From Virgibacillus phasianinus (lineage in GTDB: Bacteria > Bacillota > Bacilli > Bacillales > Amphibacillaceae), in NCBI RefSeq assembly GCF_002216775.1, contig NZ_CP022315.1, forward strand, positions 3,534,001-3,598,000: a stretch of DNA of 64,000 nt, in the 5' to 3' direction. Of this stretch, positions 8,369 through 21,874 are shown one piece after another (position 1 is the first letter of the stretch; each line of letters begins with the position of its first letter). Both the position numbers and the translations under genes were made by a program. The notes under the pieces were generated by a model. That model made no database searches. It was given only the letters and a program-made list of their open reading frames with translations, and was not told the DNA's origin.

Positions 8369-9775
8369 CTAATTTGCTACGCCTGTATAACTGCGGACAT
8401 CAACAAAACGTCCTTCCAAAGCAGCAGCAGCCCCCATTTCAGGACTTACCAGATGTGTCCTGGCTCCATTTCCTTGGCGTCCCTCAAAGTTACGATTGGA
8501 TGTTGATGCACATCTTCCACCAGGGGGAACAATGTCATCATTCATCGCTAAACACATACTGCATCCAGCTTCTCGCCACTCAAAGCCAGCTTCTATAAAA
8601 ATTGAATCCAGCCCTTCTTTTTCGGCCTGCATTTTAATACTGAATGATCCGGGCACGACAATTGCCCGCACATTGTTGTTGACCTTTTTTCCTTTAACAA
8701 TTGCCGCTGCTTTTTGCAAATCACTCAATCTGGAATTGGTGCAGGATCCAATAAATACATGATCAATTTCGATTGATGTAATTGGCTGATTCTCCGTTAA
8801 TCCCATATATTCCAAGGCCCGTTCAATATCTTCCCTGTATTCAACCTTACTTAAATCTGGAGTTGTACCACTAATTGGTACACACATGCCGGGGTTCGTT
8901 CCCCAGGAAACCTGTGGTTCTATTTCTTTAGCGGTAATTGTGACCGTTTTATCATAAATAGCCCCATCGTCGGTAGCAAGACCTAACCATTGTTCAGCCA
9001 GATCGGTAAATGCTTCTCCAGCAGGTACATATTCTTTTCCTCGCAGAAATTCGATTGTTTTTTCATCAGGGCTTATCAAACCAGCTCTTGCTCCTGCTTC
9101 GATTGACATATTGCATACCGTCATTCGCTCTTCCATTGATAATTTTCGAATTGCATCGCCCGTATACTCAATGACATATCCTGTTCCAAAACGAACACCA
9201 AACTTAGCAATAATGGCTAAAATTAAATCTTTTGCTGTAACTCCTGGACCTAAGTCTCCTTCCACCTGCACATTCATGGTTTTGGGTTGCTCCTGCCAGA
9301 TGGTTTGGGTAGCCAGTACGTGCTCCACCTCACTCGTACCTATTCCAAATGCCAGTGCCCCAAACGCACCATGGGTGGAGGTATGACTATCGCCACAGAC
9401 AATTGTCTTACCCGGCTGTGTCAGCCCAAGCTCTGGACCGATTACATGAACAATTCCTTGATCGGGATGATACATATCTGCTAAGGTAATCCCATTTTCT
9501 TCACAATTATCTTTCAGCGTATTCATTTGCTTTTTCGCAATTTCATCTTTCATCGCATCCCGATTTCTGGTTGGAACATTATGGTCCATCGTGGCATACG
9601 TTAAATCCGGCCTTCGTACTTTTCGATTATTTAAGCGTAACCCCTCAAAAGCCTGTGGAGAGGTTACCTCATGAACTAAATGCAAGTCAATATAAATTAA
9701 ATCTGGTCTTCCATCTTCTTTATGAACAATATGTTTATTCCATACTTTATCAACGATTGTTTGCGGTTTTGCCAT
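8369..9775 (-). CDS. leuC: 3-isopropylmalate dehydratase large subunit
   Basis: 468-residue aconitase-family subunit carrying the 4Fe-4S cluster. The cluster cysteines are in '[12 protein letters not shown]' and '[11 protein letters not shown]'; '[20 protein letters not shown]' is the substrate and histidine motif of aconitases. Forms a heterodimer with LeuD encoded immediately downstream. Full length, no odd residues. Translated from the polycistronic ilv-leu message, 19 bases after leuB. Confidence 0.96.
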   Translation of the reverse strand: MAKPQTIVDKVWNKHIVHKEDGRPDLIYIDLHLVHEVTSPQAFEGLRLNNRKVRRPDLTYATMDHNVPTRNRDAMKDEIAKKQMNTLKDNCEENGITLADMYHPDQGIVHVIGPELGLTQPGKTIVCGDSHTSTHGAFGALAFGIGTSEVEHVLATQTIWQEQPKTMNVQVEGDLGPGVTAKDLILAIIAKFGVRFGTGYVIEYTGDAIRKLSMEERMTVCNMSIEAGARAGLISPDEKTIEFLRGKEYVPAGEAFTDLAEQWLGLATDDGAIYDKTVTITAKEIEPQVSWGTNPGMCVPISGTTPDLSKVEYREDIERALEYMGLTENQPITSIEIDHVFIGSCTNSRLSDLQKAAAIVKGKKVNNNVRAIVVPGSFSIKMQAEKEGLDSIFIEAGFEWREAGCSMCLAMNDDIVPPGGRCASTSNRNFEGRQGNGARTHLVSPEMGAAAALEGRFVDVRSYTGVAN

Positions 9776-9794
9776 TTTTTCTCACCTCCAGTTT

Positions 9795-10901
9795 CTATAC
9801 ATACATACTGCAAATACTGTTTGACACGCTTTTCGTAGTTAAATTTTCCACTACAAGTTCTGTCATTTCTTTTGTGCCGACTTGCTTTCCACCCTTTATA
9901 TGCAGATCAGGCGTATGATATCCCTGGTCAAGGCTACTGTGAACGGCCTCTTCAATTTCCGCTGCTTCTTCTTCTAGGCCGAATGAGTGGCGCAGCATCA
10001 TCGCCGCAGAAAGAATCATACCCAGTGGATTTGCAATCCCTTTTCCAGCTATATCAGGCGCAGAGCCGTGAACCGGCTCATATAGCCCTACACCATCAGA
10101 CCGAATACTAGCTGAAGGCAGCATTCCAAGAGATCCTGTAAGCACAGAGGCCTCATCACTTAAAATATCACCAAATAAGTTTTCCGTTACAATTACATCG
10201 AAACTATTGGGCTTAGTTACTAGTTTCATTGCTGCGGCATCAACTAGTAAGTGTTCTACTGTAACATCCGGGTAGTCCTTGCTCTTATCCTCAACAATTT
10301 CACGCCACATTCGACTTGATTCCAGAACGTTTGCCTTATCTACAGATGTCAGATGATTATTTCTTAATCTTGCACTTTGGAAGGCTTTATCAATAATTCG
10401 CTCCATTTCTTCGCGTTGATAATGAAGCGTGTCGACAACAACATTACCACCCTCGCGACGTTCACTCGGCTTACCAAAATACAGCCCGCCTGTTAATTCG
10501 CGAATGATTAATATGTCGCTGCCTTTGATCACATCCTCTTTCAATGGTGATGCATGCAGCAAAGGAGTAAAGCCTTTTACGGGACGCAAATTAGCAAACA
10601 ACCCTAACGTTTTCCTGATTCCAAGCAATCCTTTTTCCGGTCTCATATGTGCTGGAAGGGAGTCCCATTTCTTCCCCCCTACAGCCCCTAAAAGAATGGC
10701 ATCCCCATTCTGACATGCTTTAATGGTATCTTCCGGTAACGGTGAACCTGCCTGATCAATAGCGTCGCCACCGATAGCATGCTGATGAAATGTAAAGCTA
10801 TGGCCAAATTCACTTGCCACTGTATTCAATACAAGTTTTGCCGATTCCATTATTTCCTTACCAACACCATCACCTGGAAGCAGAATAATTTGTTTATTCA
10901 T
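9795..10901 (-). CDS. leuB: 3-isopropylmalate dehydrogenase
   Basis: 368-residue NAD-dependent decarboxylating dehydrogenase, third step of leucine synthesis. Visible signatures: 'LLPGDGVGKEIMESA' at the N-terminus, the substrate arginines in the 'LGLFANLRP' region, and 'ENLFGDILSDEASVLTGSLG' followed by 'HGSAPDIAGKGIANP' for cofactor binding. Length is typical. It lies 24 bases downstream of leuA. Confidence 0.96.
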   Translation of the reverse strand: MNKQIILLPGDGVGKEIMESAKLVLNTVASEFGHSFTFHQHAIGGDAIDQAGSPLPEDTIKACQNGDAILLGAVGGKKWDSLPAHMRPEKGLLGIRKTLGLFANLRPVKGFTPLLHASPLKEDVIKGSDILIIRELTGGLYFGKPSERREGGNVVVDTLHYQREEMERIIDKAFQSARLRNNHLTSVDKANVLESSRMWREIVEDKSKDYPDVTVEHLLVDAAAMKLVTKPNSFDVIVTENLFGDILSDEASVLTGSLGMLPSASIRSDGVGLYEPVHGSAPDIAGKGIANPLGMILSAAMMLRHSFGLEEEAAEIEEAVHSSLDQGYHTPDLHIKGGKQVGTKEMTELVVENLTTKSVSNSICSMYV

Positions 10902-10925
10902 GATCTCCCCTCCTCATTTATTTTG

Positions 10926-13509
<2,584 letters not shown>

Positions 13510-13518
13510 TTATTTAAT

Positions 13519-14037
13519 TTATATAGTAAAAGAATTTATCTCTGTTACCTGTTTTGGCTGTTGCCCTCGTAAAAATGCTGTCACACCGGTTTTAGTGAGT
13601 TCTTTTATACCATACGGCCTGAGCAGTGAAACTAAGGCTTCGACCTTATCCGGCTTCCCAGTTACCTGTATGGTTAAGCTGTCCCTGCTGACATCAATGA
13701 CAGATGCCCGAAATGGTGCGATAATCCCTTGAATCTCCGCATGTAAGTGACCACTGCCACCTACCTTGATTAGTGCTAATTCTCTTGCGACGATAGCCTT
13801 ATCCGTTATATCAGATACTTTAATTACATCTATTTGTTTATTTAATTGTTTTGTCAGCTGTTCGAGTTTTTGATGATCACCAATCTCTACAACGAATGTC
13901 ATTTTAGAGAGTCCTTCTGTTTCTGAAGTGCCAACAGAAATACTATCGATATTGAATTGCCGTTTATGCAGCATTCCTGTTATCCGGTTGAGAACACCGC
14001 TTCGATCTTGAACTGTTGCGGTTATTATTCGTTTCAT
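13519..14037 (-). CDS. ilvH: Acetolactate synthase small (regulatory) subunit
   Basis: 172-residue regulatory subunit. An ACT domain occupies the N-terminal half ('[20 protein letters not shown]'), where valine normally binds at a dimer interface; the C-terminal ALS_ss domain includes '[20 protein letters not shown]'. It activates and confers feedback inhibition on IlvB. Its ATG overlaps the ilvB stop by 4 bases, so the two are translationally coupled. Confidence 0.95.
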   Translation of the reverse strand: MKRIITATVQDRSGVLNRITGMLHKRQFNIDSISVGTSETEGLSKMTFVVEIGDHQKLEQLTKQLNKQIDVIKVSDITDKAIVARELALIKVGGSGHLHAEIQGIIAPFRASVIDVSRDSLTIQVTGKPDKVEALVSLLRPYGIKELTKTGVTAFLRGQQPKQVTEINSFTI

Positions 14038-15755
14038 TTTGTCACCCCTATCATTTCATGGATCCCTTTTCCAGGAGCAATAAATGGATAAACACATGCT
14101 AGTTTAACTACTCGGCAATCAACTACTACAGGTCCATCATAAGAAAATACATCTGTGAATGTTTCGACTACTTCATCTTCCCGATCAACCTTTAATCCGT
14201 GAATTCCATAGCTTTCCGCAAGCTTTACAAAATCTGGATTTTTCGGAAGAAGTGATTCGGAATATCTTTCTTCATAAAAGCTCTCCTGCCATTGTCGCAC
14301 CATTCCAAGCGCCTGATTATTAACAATTACAATTTTTACTGGCAGATTTCTTTCTTTAATGACCGACAATTCCTGTAACGTCATTTGAAATCCTCCATCA
14401 CCGACCACAGCCACAACCAGATCGTCAGGAGCTCCGATTTGGGCACCGATTGCAGCTGGAAAACCAAAGCCCATTGTTCCAAGTCCTCCAGATGTTACCC
14501 AGCGATTAGGTCGATCAAATGGATAATATTGCGCTGTCCACATTTGATGCTGTCCGACGTCTGTTGTTACAATCGCCTCTCCTTTAGATACACTATAAAT
14601 TTGTTCTAACAGCCACTGTGGTGAAACAAGTTCATTTGACCTTTCATACCAGAACGGAAAATTTGTTTTATTATTCTGCAGTAGTTCCTTCCACATTTTA
14701 TGGTCTGGCATGCTGGTTGAGCGTGCTAATAATGCTTTTAATGCTTCCTTAGCGTCTGCAACAACAGGAATGTCGGTGGAAATGTTTTTCCCAATTTCCG
14801 CTGGGTCAATATCGATATGGGCAACTTTCGCATTAGGTGCAAAATGTTCAAGGTTACCTGTTAACCGATCATCGAATCTTGCCCCAATGTTTATTAATAA
14901 ATCACACTCATAAATGCCCATATTTGCTGCATATGTTCCATGCATCCCCGCCATCCCCAAAGAAAGGGAATGGGTACCTGGAAAACTTCCAAGCCCGAGT
15001 AACGTGTTAGCTACAGGCAGTTGATACCTTTCAGCAAATTCTTTTAATTCTGCTGACGCTTTAGCAGTTATAACCCCTGCACCTGCTAGTAGTAGTGGCC
15101 GCTTTGAACGACTTAAGGCATCAGCAAGTTTAACAATCTGTAATGGATTAGGGGATTTTGTTGGTTGATACCCTGGTAAATGAAAATCCTTACTGTATTT
15201 CTCTAAGCTAATCCCAGCGGAAACATTCTTTGGAATATCCACAACCACTGGACCCGGGCGCCCTGTTGAAGCAACATGAAATGCTTCGTTTACTATTCGT
15301 GGCAGGTCAGCTATGTCTTTCACTTGATAATTGTTTTTTGTAATTGGTGTAGTGATTCCCATCACATCCGCTTCTTGAAAAGCATCCGTTCCAATCACAC
15401 TGTCAGCAACCTGACCTGTAAATATAATAAGTGGCAATGAATCCATCATCGCGTCTGTAATTCCGGTAATCAGATTCGTTGCCCCAGGACCCGAAGTTGC
15501 AAGTACAACACCCGGTTTTCCGGTAACCCGTGCATAACCTTCCGCTGCATGAATGGAACCCTGTTCATGACGGGAAAGCACATGTTCAAAGGGAGCTTTA
15601 CTGCGATATAATGCGTCATAAATCGGTAACACAGCTCCACCCGGGTAGCCAAATAACGTATCAACTTCAGCATCAACCAGTGTTTCAATTAATAAATCGG
15701 ACCCCGTCCTCAATTCTTTCGTACGTTCAATCTCATGTTTTGCCTCAACCTTCAC
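14034..15755 (-). CDS. ilvB: Acetolactate synthase large subunit
   Basis: 573-residue TPP-dependent catalytic subunit; it makes acetolactate from two pyruvates, or acetohydroxybutyrate from pyruvate plus 2-oxobutanoate. '[15 protein letters not shown]' and the catalytic Glu in '[20 protein letters not shown]' are at the N-terminus, and the TPP/Mg motif is '[14 protein letters not shown]' with '[10 protein letters not shown]' about residues 440-475. First gene of the operon, behind the T-box leader. About 25 residues precede the conserved core, within normal range. Confidence 0.96.
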   Translation of the reverse strand: MKVEAKHEIERTKELRTGSDLLIETLVDAEVDTLFGYPGGAVLPIYDALYRSKAPFEHVLSRHEQGSIHAAEGYARVTGKPGVVLATSGPGATNLITGITDAMMDSLPLIIFTGQVADSVIGTDAFQEADVMGITTPITKNNYQVKDIADLPRIVNEAFHVASTGRPGPVVVDIPKNVSAGISLEKYSKDFHLPGYQPTKSPNPLQIVKLADALSRSKRPLLLAGAGVITAKASAELKEFAERYQLPVANTLLGLGSFPGTHSLSLGMAGMHGTYAANMGIYECDLLINIGARFDDRLTGNLEHFAPNAKVAHIDIDPAEIGKNISTDIPVVADAKEALKALLARSTSMPDHKMWKELLQNNKTNFPFWYERSNELVSPQWLLEQIYSVSKGEAIVTTDVGQHQMWTAQYYPFDRPNRWVTSGGLGTMGFGFPAAIGAQIGAPDDLVVAVVGDGGFQMTLQELSVIKERNLPVKIVIVNNQALGMVRQWQESFYEERYSESLLPKNPDFVKLAESYGIHGLKVDREDEVVETFTDVFSYDGPVVVDCRVVKLACVYPFIAPGKGIHEMIGVTK

Positions 15756-15789
15756 TACTACATACCTCCTCTATTTGGATTGTTTGAAT

Positions 15790-16130
15790 TAAAAAAGACC
15801 CTTCGCTCCCCATAAATCTGCATAATGTCAGAATTATAGGGGAGAAAAGAGTCATCTTTTCACGGTACCACCCATTTTTGCAGCATCCTTTCAGAATACT
15901 GCCTTGTAAGGCTAATTAAACAGCCTACTTTGATAACAGGTACATAACTTAAATGCACCTGGCCAAATCTACTAAATTAACGTTCAACTTGGCACTCAGG
16001 GATGATGTCAGAACAATATGTATTTCTAGGCTTCCAGCAACCCTAGATCTCTGTAAATACATCAAATCATGTTCCTTTATTCCCGTCATCGAGTTATTCC
16101 TTATCTTTGTTTTAAAGATTAAGATAATTG
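15790..16130 (-). promoter_or_regulatory. T-box leader (Ile specifier) of the ilv-leu operon
   Basis: On the minus strand the leader holds the T-box core 'GGGTGGTACCGTG' (15861-15875) followed by a terminator stem 'CTCCCCTATAATTCTG'/'CAGATTTATGGGGAG' (15805-15844) and a T run. Stem I is visible: 'ACTC'/'GAGT' base, 'GGG'/'CCC', 'GGAAC'/'GTTCT'. The 3' side of the specifier loop reads 'TGAC-ATC-A', where ATC is an isoleucine codon; TGGT in the core pairs with a tRNA ending ACCA. Uncharged tRNA-Ile should favour antitermination. Confidence 0.9.
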
Positions 16131-16142
16131 ATATTGCCGACA

Positions 16143-16171
16143 ATCATATAACGTTTTTGGCACTAGGTCAA
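16143..16171 (-). promoter_or_regulatory. Promoter of the ilv-leu operon
   Basis: Minus-strand TTGACC, 17-base spacer, TATGAT, followed by 'TGTCGGCAATAT'. The same promoter and flank precede the thr operon T-box. Confidence 0.75.
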
Positions 16172-16318
16172 TAGCTTTTTAAAAGTTTTTTGATACTTTA
16201 AATAAGTCTAAATAATTGTATGCGTTTACAACGTTTATATATTAAGGAAATTTTAAAAATAAACTTTATATTACAATTTTATTACACAATTTATTATAAA
16301 AAGTCCTACCTAAATCTG

Positions 16319-17233
16319 TCATAAACTTTTTATCGAGTGCACCTGTTGATCAACTTGTAATCCGTCCTGATCGATATTTAATGTGGCTACTTCGTAATCC
16401 GGAAATTTTGAGCTCATGTATTTTGCTAGCCTTTCACCTAGTCCTTTGGCGATGAAGGAAATCATTGTTGGACCGGCACCACTAATTACTGTCCCATATG
16501 CCTCAGCTTTTTTAGCCTCCCGCTTAATGGATTGGTAATTCGGAATTAACTCCGCTCTATATGGTTCGTGAAACAAATCACATTCCATCATAGTACCAGC
16601 CAGTCGGTAGTTTCCAGTCAACAAAGACGCAAGCATCAGATTACTGGTCGCACTTGCAGCTGCCGCACTTTTTCTCGACAAACTGTCTGGAAGAACGCGC
16701 CGCGCTGTTTCAGTTTTGAGCTCAACACTTGGGATATAGGCCACCACATCTAAACCAGGAGCAGGGATCTGAACATATTCAATTTCATTATTTGATATTG
16801 CGGTTATCACAATCCCGCCAAATAAGGCAGGCGCCACATTATCTGGATGTCCCTCGTAGTCAGTGCCGTATTGCAGCTTTTGCTCATTGGTCAAGGCTAG
16901 ATTACATAGTTGATTCGCCAATTCAACCCCTGCCATTACCGCGGAGGCACTGCTGCCAAGCCCCCGTGCTAACGGTATATCACTGTCAACGGTTATTTTA
17001 CATTCAGGCAGAATTTTTCTATGCCGTTCAGCTGTCTGTTTTGCAATTTGATAAATAAAGTTATCTTCATAATTTGTTACCGGAGACAAAAACTCGGAGT
17101 TATTCTTAATCTCCCAGTTGCCTTGTTCTTTGACAAATAACGTCAAACGGCGATTTAGTGCTAGTCCTATTGAATCAAATCCTGGGCCCATGTTTGCAGA
17201 GCTTGCTGGGACAGTGATTCTGAACTGTTTCAT
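16319..17233 (-). CDS. thrB: Homoserine kinase
   Basis: 304-residue GHMP-family kinase that phosphorylates homoserine for threonine synthesis. '[19 protein letters not shown]' is the substrate-side N-terminal motif, '[20 protein letters not shown]' the GHMP ATP loop, and '[14 protein letters not shown]' the C-terminal glycine motif. It is the last gene of lysC-hom-thrC-thrB and overlaps thrC by 4 bases. Length is typical. Confidence 0.95.
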   Translation of the reverse strand: MKQFRITVPASSANMGPGFDSIGLALNRRLTLFVKEQGNWEIKNNSEFLSPVTNYEDNFIYQIAKQTAERHRKILPECKITVDSDIPLARGLGSSASAVMAGVELANQLCNLALTNEQKLQYGTDYEGHPDNVAPALFGGIVITAISNNEIEYVQIPAPGLDVVAYIPSVELKTETARRVLPDSLSRKSAAAASATSNLMLASLLTGNYRLAGTMMECDLFHEPYRAELIPNYQSIKREAKKAEAYGTVISGAGPTMISFIAKGLGERLAKYMSSKFPDYEVATLNIDQDGLQVDQQVHSIKSL

Positions 17234-18291
17234 GTTGTCACCATATCTGATAGATAGGCCATGACTTTTTCTCCATCATTTGGAAGCGACACAGGTTCGA
17301 CACTAACCTGGTCTATTGCTGTCTGCGGATCCTTCAAACCATTCCCTGTCAAGACCGCGACAACTTTGCTGCCGGGAGCAATGGTTCCTTCCTTGCATTG
17401 CTGGATGAGCCCGGCAATTGAAGCACAGGATCCAGGCTCGGCAAATATACCTTCCTTACGTGCCAAAAGCTGGAAGCCGTTCGTAATTTCATTTTCTGAT
17501 ACAGCATTAATTTTTCCGTTTGATTCGTCCCTTGCCGCCACTGCCAGATCCCAACTTGCTGGATTGCCAATTCGAATCGCTGTAGCAACTGTTTCAGGGT
17601 TCGTAATAACCTTATTTTTCACAATTGCTGCCGCACCCTCTGCTTCAAAACCAAACATTTTAGGCAGGCCCGACTTCTTTCTATCATGATATTCCTTAAA
17701 GCCTTTCCAATATGCACTGATATTCCCTGCATTGCCAACCGGAATAGCAAGAATATCGGGCGCTGAGCCCAGCTGTTCGCACACTTCAAATGCAGCCGTC
17801 TTTTGTCCTTCCAATCGATAAGGATTAACGGAATTCACCAAGGTAACTGCGGTTTTCTCACTTAACTTTCGCACCATTTTTAAAGCATCATCAAAATTGC
17901 CATCAATCTCTACAATTTCAGCACCATACATTTTTGCCTGGGCTAGTTTTCCTAGGGCTACCTTCCCCTTTGGAATCACAATAATTGCCCGCATTCCTGC
18001 TTTGGCGGCATAGGCGGCCGCCGAAGCTGATGTATTCCCAGTTGACGCGCAGATAACAGAAGTACTTCCCGCCTCCGCTGCTTTTGCAACTGCCATCACC
18101 ATTCCTCTGTCCTTAAAAGAACCAGTCGGGTTTGCACCTTCCACTTTGCCGTAAAGTTCCACTCCCAGTTGATCTGATAAATGGGAAAAATAGATTAATG
18201 GCGTGTTTCCCTCGTGAAGGGTTAGCGCCGGTGTCTCTTTGGTAACAGGTAAATATGTGCCATAATGTTTGATTATTCCTTGCCAATTCAT
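17230..18291 (-). CDS. thrC: Threonine synthase
   Basis: 353-residue PLP enzyme converting phosphohomoserine to threonine. The PLP lysine is in '[18 protein letters not shown]'; '[18 protein letters not shown]' and '[15 protein letters not shown]' bind the phosphate and carboxylate. It is the short bacterial form. ATGA overlaps with hom upstream and thrB downstream show tight coupling. A second threonine-synthase-like gene lies at 48.6 kb but in a catabolic setting. Confidence 0.95.
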   Translation of the reverse strand: MNWQGIIKHYGTYLPVTKETPALTLHEGNTPLIYFSHLSDQLGVELYGKVEGANPTGSFKDRGMVMAVAKAAEAGSTSVICASTGNTSASAAAYAAKAGMRAIIVIPKGKVALGKLAQAKMYGAEIVEIDGNFDDALKMVRKLSEKTAVTLVNSVNPYRLEGQKTAAFEVCEQLGSAPDILAIPVGNAGNISAYWKGFKEYHDRKKSGLPKMFGFEAEGAAAIVKNKVITNPETVATAIRIGNPASWDLAVAARDESNGKINAVSENEITNGFQLLARKEGIFAEPGSCASIAGLIQQCKEGTIAPGSKVVAVLTGNGLKDPQTAIDQVSVEPVSLPNDGEKVMAYLSDMVTT

Positions 18292-19574
18292 TTACGAACA
18301 ACTCCTTCAATCCGAAAATAACTTTTTACATCTTTTACAACATCAGCCTCCTGTAATCTAGTAATTACATTTCTTACTTTTTCCAGGGTTGCTTCATGCG
18401 TTACTACAACAATCTCATCCCCGGGGGTTTGTAAAATCCGTTCAATGCCAATAGCCAGGTGATTAAATATAGCTGATATAGACGTAAATGTATCAACCTT
18501 ATCTTCTACATGAAGTCTAAAATAATAGTTCCCGCCTCGTTGATCAGGAGTTTTCAGTACCTTTTCAAAACGGGGCGGAATAAACTGTCGTCCGCTTATG
18601 TCCAACAACATATTTTTAATAACAGCGACCACATCTGACATTATCGCAGTTGCTGTTGGCAGACCGCCAGCCCCAGGTCCATAAAACATTGTTTCCCCAA
18701 CAGCCTCACCGTTCACATATACAGCATTATTTTCATTTTTAACCGATGCAAGTGGATGAACATTGGATAGAAAGGTAGGTTCTACGCTCACTTCCACTTG
18801 ACCGTCTTGGAAATGTGTGAAACCTACTAGTTTCATTGTCAGGCCCAGTTGTTTTCCAAGCTGCAAATCCTTTAATGCTACATTTTCAATTCCGCATACT
18901 TCCACATCTTCTAAATCTACGGAAGTTGAAAATGCAAGTCTTGCTAATATCGCCATTTTACGTGCGGCATCCAAACCACCAACATCTGCTGTTGGGTCTG
19001 CCTCGGCAAATCCTAGTTCCTGAGCCTCCTTCAATGCATCCTGATAAGAAACTCTCTCATCATCCATTTTTGTTAGAATATAGTTCGTAGTTCCATTAAC
19101 AATTCCCATCACTTTTTGAATTCGATCTGACACAAGTCCATCCGCAATTCCCCGCACGATTGGTATTCCACCAGCAACACTAGCTTCATAGAACAGATCA
19201 CAACCATTTTGATATGCTGCTTTTTGCAGCTCAGTTCCGTGTAGTGCCATTAAGTCTTTGTTGGCTGTTACAACATGTTTTCTTGCTTTTAATGCCTTTA
19301 AGATATGTTGACGAGTTTCATCAATACCACCCATTACCTCGATTATCACATCAATTTCCGGGTGATTGATAACATCTTCGGGGTTGGTAGTAAGATATGT
19401 AGGATTTACCGCAACTTCGCGCGCTTTTTCTAAATCGCAAACCAAAATACTTTTTATAGACACTCCACAACCTAGTTTGTGAACAAGCTCCTCCTGGTGT
19501 TTTTCAATAAGCTGAAAAACACCGGTTCCAACTGTTCCTAAGCCTAAAAGACCGACAGATATATTTTTTTTCAT
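18288..19574 (-). CDS. hom: Homoserine dehydrogenase
   Basis: 428-residue NAD(P)-dependent enzyme reducing aspartate semialdehyde to homoserine. The Rossmann loop is '[20 protein letters not shown]'; '[12 protein letters not shown]' and '[20 protein letters not shown]' are the catalytic and substrate motifs. The last 80 residues form an ACT domain ('[20 protein letters not shown]'), usually the site of threonine feedback. Second gene of the thr operon, 34 bases after lysC. Confidence 0.95.
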   Translation of the reverse strand: MKKNISVGLLGLGTVGTGVFQLIEKHQEELVHKLGCGVSIKSILVCDLEKAREVAVNPTYLTTNPEDVINHPEIDVIIEVMGGIDETRQHILKALKARKHVVTANKDLMALHGTELQKAAYQNGCDLFYEASVAGGIPIVRGIADGLVSDRIQKVMGIVNGTTNYILTKMDDERVSYQDALKEAQELGFAEADPTADVGGLDAARKMAILARLAFSTSVDLEDVEVCGIENVALKDLQLGKQLGLTMKLVGFTHFQDGQVEVSVEPTFLSNVHPLASVKNENNAVYVNGEAVGETMFYGPGAGGLPTATAIMSDVVAVIKNMLLDISGRQFIPPRFEKVLKTPDQRGGNYYFRLHVEDKVDTFTSISAIFNHLAIGIERILQTPGDEIVVVTHEATLEKVRNVITRLQEADVVKDVKSYFRIEGVVRK

Positions 19575-19608
19575 GTTCTCAACCCCATTCTTTTTAGTAG
19601 TTCAAGTG

Positions 19609-20814
19609 TTATCTGACACCTGATTCCAGCGTTTGACTCAAATTGAATGTATCATGCAGCACATTAACCGCAGTCATTAAATCTTTTTCATGAACTAATA
19701 CCCTATTGCCTGTATGATTTACAGCTGATTGCAAGACCTCGATCCCTTTATCAAGGAGAACCCGCACAAGTTCATCTGAACTCATCGCACCCGTCATGCC
19801 TCCACCAACCACCGATATCCTCGCACAATTTTCAACCACCTTTGGCTGGAAGTCCATATTTGTAATACAATCGACTGCCGCTTCCGTATGGACATTTGGA
19901 ATAGTCAACAGTAACTCAGTTGCAGATATGGCAGAAAAATCAACATTTATTCCAGCCTCTGCCATTATCTTATTAACATCTGAATGTTGATGAGTTTCCT
20001 CTTTATTTACAATTTTAATTTGGGTTAGTTTGGGCACATGGGCAATTCCCGTTATCAGCTGACTTGGTATTTCCTTTATCCCCGCATTCGTTATCAACGT
20101 CCCACTCTCAACCGAGTAAGTCGAACGTACATGTAATGGGATATTCCCACGCATAGCAATTTCTACTGCTCTTGGATGAATCACTTTTGCTCCCTGATTT
20201 GCTAAATTACAAATTTCCGCATAGGACACAATTTTTAATTGTCTTGCCGTCTTAACTATTCTGGGGTCTGCAGTCATGATGCCATTTACATCTGTGAAAA
20301 TTTCAACTTTTTCAGCATTAAGTGCCACTCCAAGAGCTGCTGCTGTTGTGTCACTGCCACCCCTGCCAATCGTTGTAATTTCACCAGTAGAAGTTTGCCC
20401 CTGAAAGCCAGCAACTACTACCACATCATGGTTATCCAATTCGGTTCGGATTCGCCGCGTATTAATATTTTTAATCTCAGCTTGTGTAAAATCAGCTGTG
20501 GTCGTAATACCAGCTTGTGCACCAGTAAGTGCAATAGATTTAACCTGATTATTTTGCAGTTCATTCGATAACACTACACCAGCAATGATCTCACCGCATG
20601 ACATCAGCATATCTTTTTCCCGATTATTAGAATGTTTAATTAGACCGAGTAATGTATCCGTAGCGTACGGATCAGGTTTACGTCCCAGTGCTGAGACAAC
20701 TACAACTATTTTTTGTTTGCTTTCTAGTGCATGTTTGACATGAGAAATCACATTAGAAATACTGGCTTGTGTTTGTAACGATGTTCCCCCAAATTTCTGA
20801 ACTAAAATTGTCAT
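19609..20814 (-). CDS. lysC: Aspartokinase
   Basis: 401-residue aspartate kinase. 'VQKFGGTSLQ' is the N-terminal ATP/aspartate motif; 'TTIGRGGSDTTAAALGVAL' and 'EIFTDVNGIMTADPRIV' complete the kinase domain; two ACT domains fill residues about 260-400 and probably bind an end-product amino acid. Start at ATG 20814 (the upstream GTG at 20820 would place AGGTG too close). Because the gene heads the threonine operon and is under an Ile-type T-box, it may be the threonine-dedicated isozyme; the symbol is given by family, not by isozyme. Confidence 0.9.
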   Translation of the reverse strand: MTILVQKFGGTSLQTQASISNVISHVKHALESKQKIVVVVSALGRKPDPYATDTLLGLIKHSNNREKDMLMSCGEIIAGVVLSNELQNNQVKSIALTGAQAGITTTADFTQAEIKNINTRRIRTELDNHDVVVVAGFQGQTSTGEITTIGRGGSDTTAAALGVALNAEKVEIFTDVNGIMTADPRIVKTARQLKIVSYAEICNLANQGAKVIHPRAVEIAMRGNIPLHVRSTYSVESGTLITNAGIKEIPSQLITGIAHVPKLTQIKIVNKEETHQHSDVNKIMAEAGINVDFSAISATELLLTIPNVHTEAAVDCITNMDFQPKVVENCARISVVGGGMTGAMSSDELVRVLLDKGIEVLQSAVNHTGNRVLVHEKDLMTAVNVLHDTFNLSQTLESGVR

Positions 20815-20964
20815 CTTCACACCTCAATTCAAAACCATTTATTTTTACTAAACATCAATCCATAGAAAAATGCTCTAGCTGTCTTTAACAACTTTCTGGT
20901 TCCATAAATTACGAAGGTCATCAGATTAGCCTGCCTGTTATTCGTTTATACTCGTTCAAGTGTA

Positions 20965-21306
20965 AAAAAAGACCCCTTACTCCTCATAAATCTGCATGAA
21001 TTCAGAATTTATAGGGGAGAAAAGAAGTCTATTTTCACGGTACCACCCATGTTCATAGCATCCTCGCGAATACTACCTTTGGAGGCTGACAATCAGCCCG
21101 ATTTGATAACAGGTACAAACTTGCACCTGACCAGGTTTAATTGGAAAATCCGTTCAACCTGGCACTCAGGGGTGATATCAGAACACATGTATTTCTAGGC
21201 TTCCACCAACCCTAGATCGCTGTATATACATCCAATGTTCCTCGGTTCCCTTCATCGCGTTAAATCATATGTTATTTTTTGATTTACATGACTATTGGAA
21301 TAAATT
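20965..21306 (-). promoter_or_regulatory. T-box leader (Ile specifier) of the thr operon
   Basis: Minus-strand core 'ATGGGTGGTACCGTG' (21036-21050), terminator 'CTCCCCTATAAATTCTG'/'CAGATTTATGAGGAG' followed by seven T. Stem I aligns almost base for base with the ilvB leader, and the specifier region reads 'TGAT-ATC-A'. The close likeness suggests that one leader is a duplicate of the other. Expected to raise aspartokinase-to-threonine flux when tRNA-Ile is uncharged. Confidence 0.9.
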
Positions 21307-21318
21307 ATATTGCCGACA

Positions 21319-21347
21319 ATCATATAACGTTTTGGGCTATTGGTCAA
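21319..21347 (-). promoter_or_regulatory. Promoter of the thr operon
   Basis: Minus-strand TTGACC, 17-base spacer 'AATAGCCCAAAACGTTA', TATGAT, then 'TGTCGGCAATAT', the same downstream flank as the ilv promoter. Confidence 0.75.
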
Positions 21348-21479
21348 CAGGTATTTTGAGTTTTTCGATACTTTTAACAACTCTAAATTTATTGTATGCG
21401 GTTACAATGTATATACAATAAGGTAAGCAGTAAAAATAACTATATATTACAATTTTATTACAAAGCAATATTCGCATAG

Positions 21480-21867
21480 TTTGTCGCCAATATCATCGTA
21501 GTTGATGTAAACTGCGACGTATGTGCTGGGTTGTTTCCCGCTGCGGACCGTTGTTTTCCGCGGCACGGATTCAGCTGCTCCGCTGCCGCACGAGGACACT
21601 GAAAAAGGTAAATATAGAACAGAATATGTGGATCTATCAGCGCATCTTGAATATACTGCGCTTTCCGCGGGCTCATCATCCGCCCACGCAAAGCGCAGTG
21701 TTTTTTAAGCAGCGGTGGACTTACACTCCTATAGTTACGTCACAATTTATAGAAAATTAGAAGTAAGATTTACAAAAACAGCCAAAAAAATATCCGAACT
21801 AATACAAAATCCTAATTGAAGAATTTTGAATCATAGTTCGGATTAATACTTTTGTCCCAGCCTCATA
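21480..21867. repeat. Composite intergenic repeat (IS-derived, copy A)
   Basis: The right edge, read on the minus strand, begins 'GAGGCTGGGACAAAAG' and continues 'ATCCGAACTATGATTC', as in the copies at 37.2 and 54.1 kb. The middle contains 'CACTGAAAAAGGTAAATATA' and 'GCATCTTGAATATACTGCGC', shared with 54.27 kb. The left third shares 'GCTGGGTTGTTT' with 37.46 kb. Several GC-rich palindromes are visible. No gene is present between 20815 and 21874 apart from the T-box. Confidence 0.6.
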
Positions 21868-21874
21868 ATGTTTT

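Noticed and set aside
8287-8598. Plus-strand ORFs over leuC and leuD
   Set aside because: They are shadows of well-supported minus-strand genes with normal family length.
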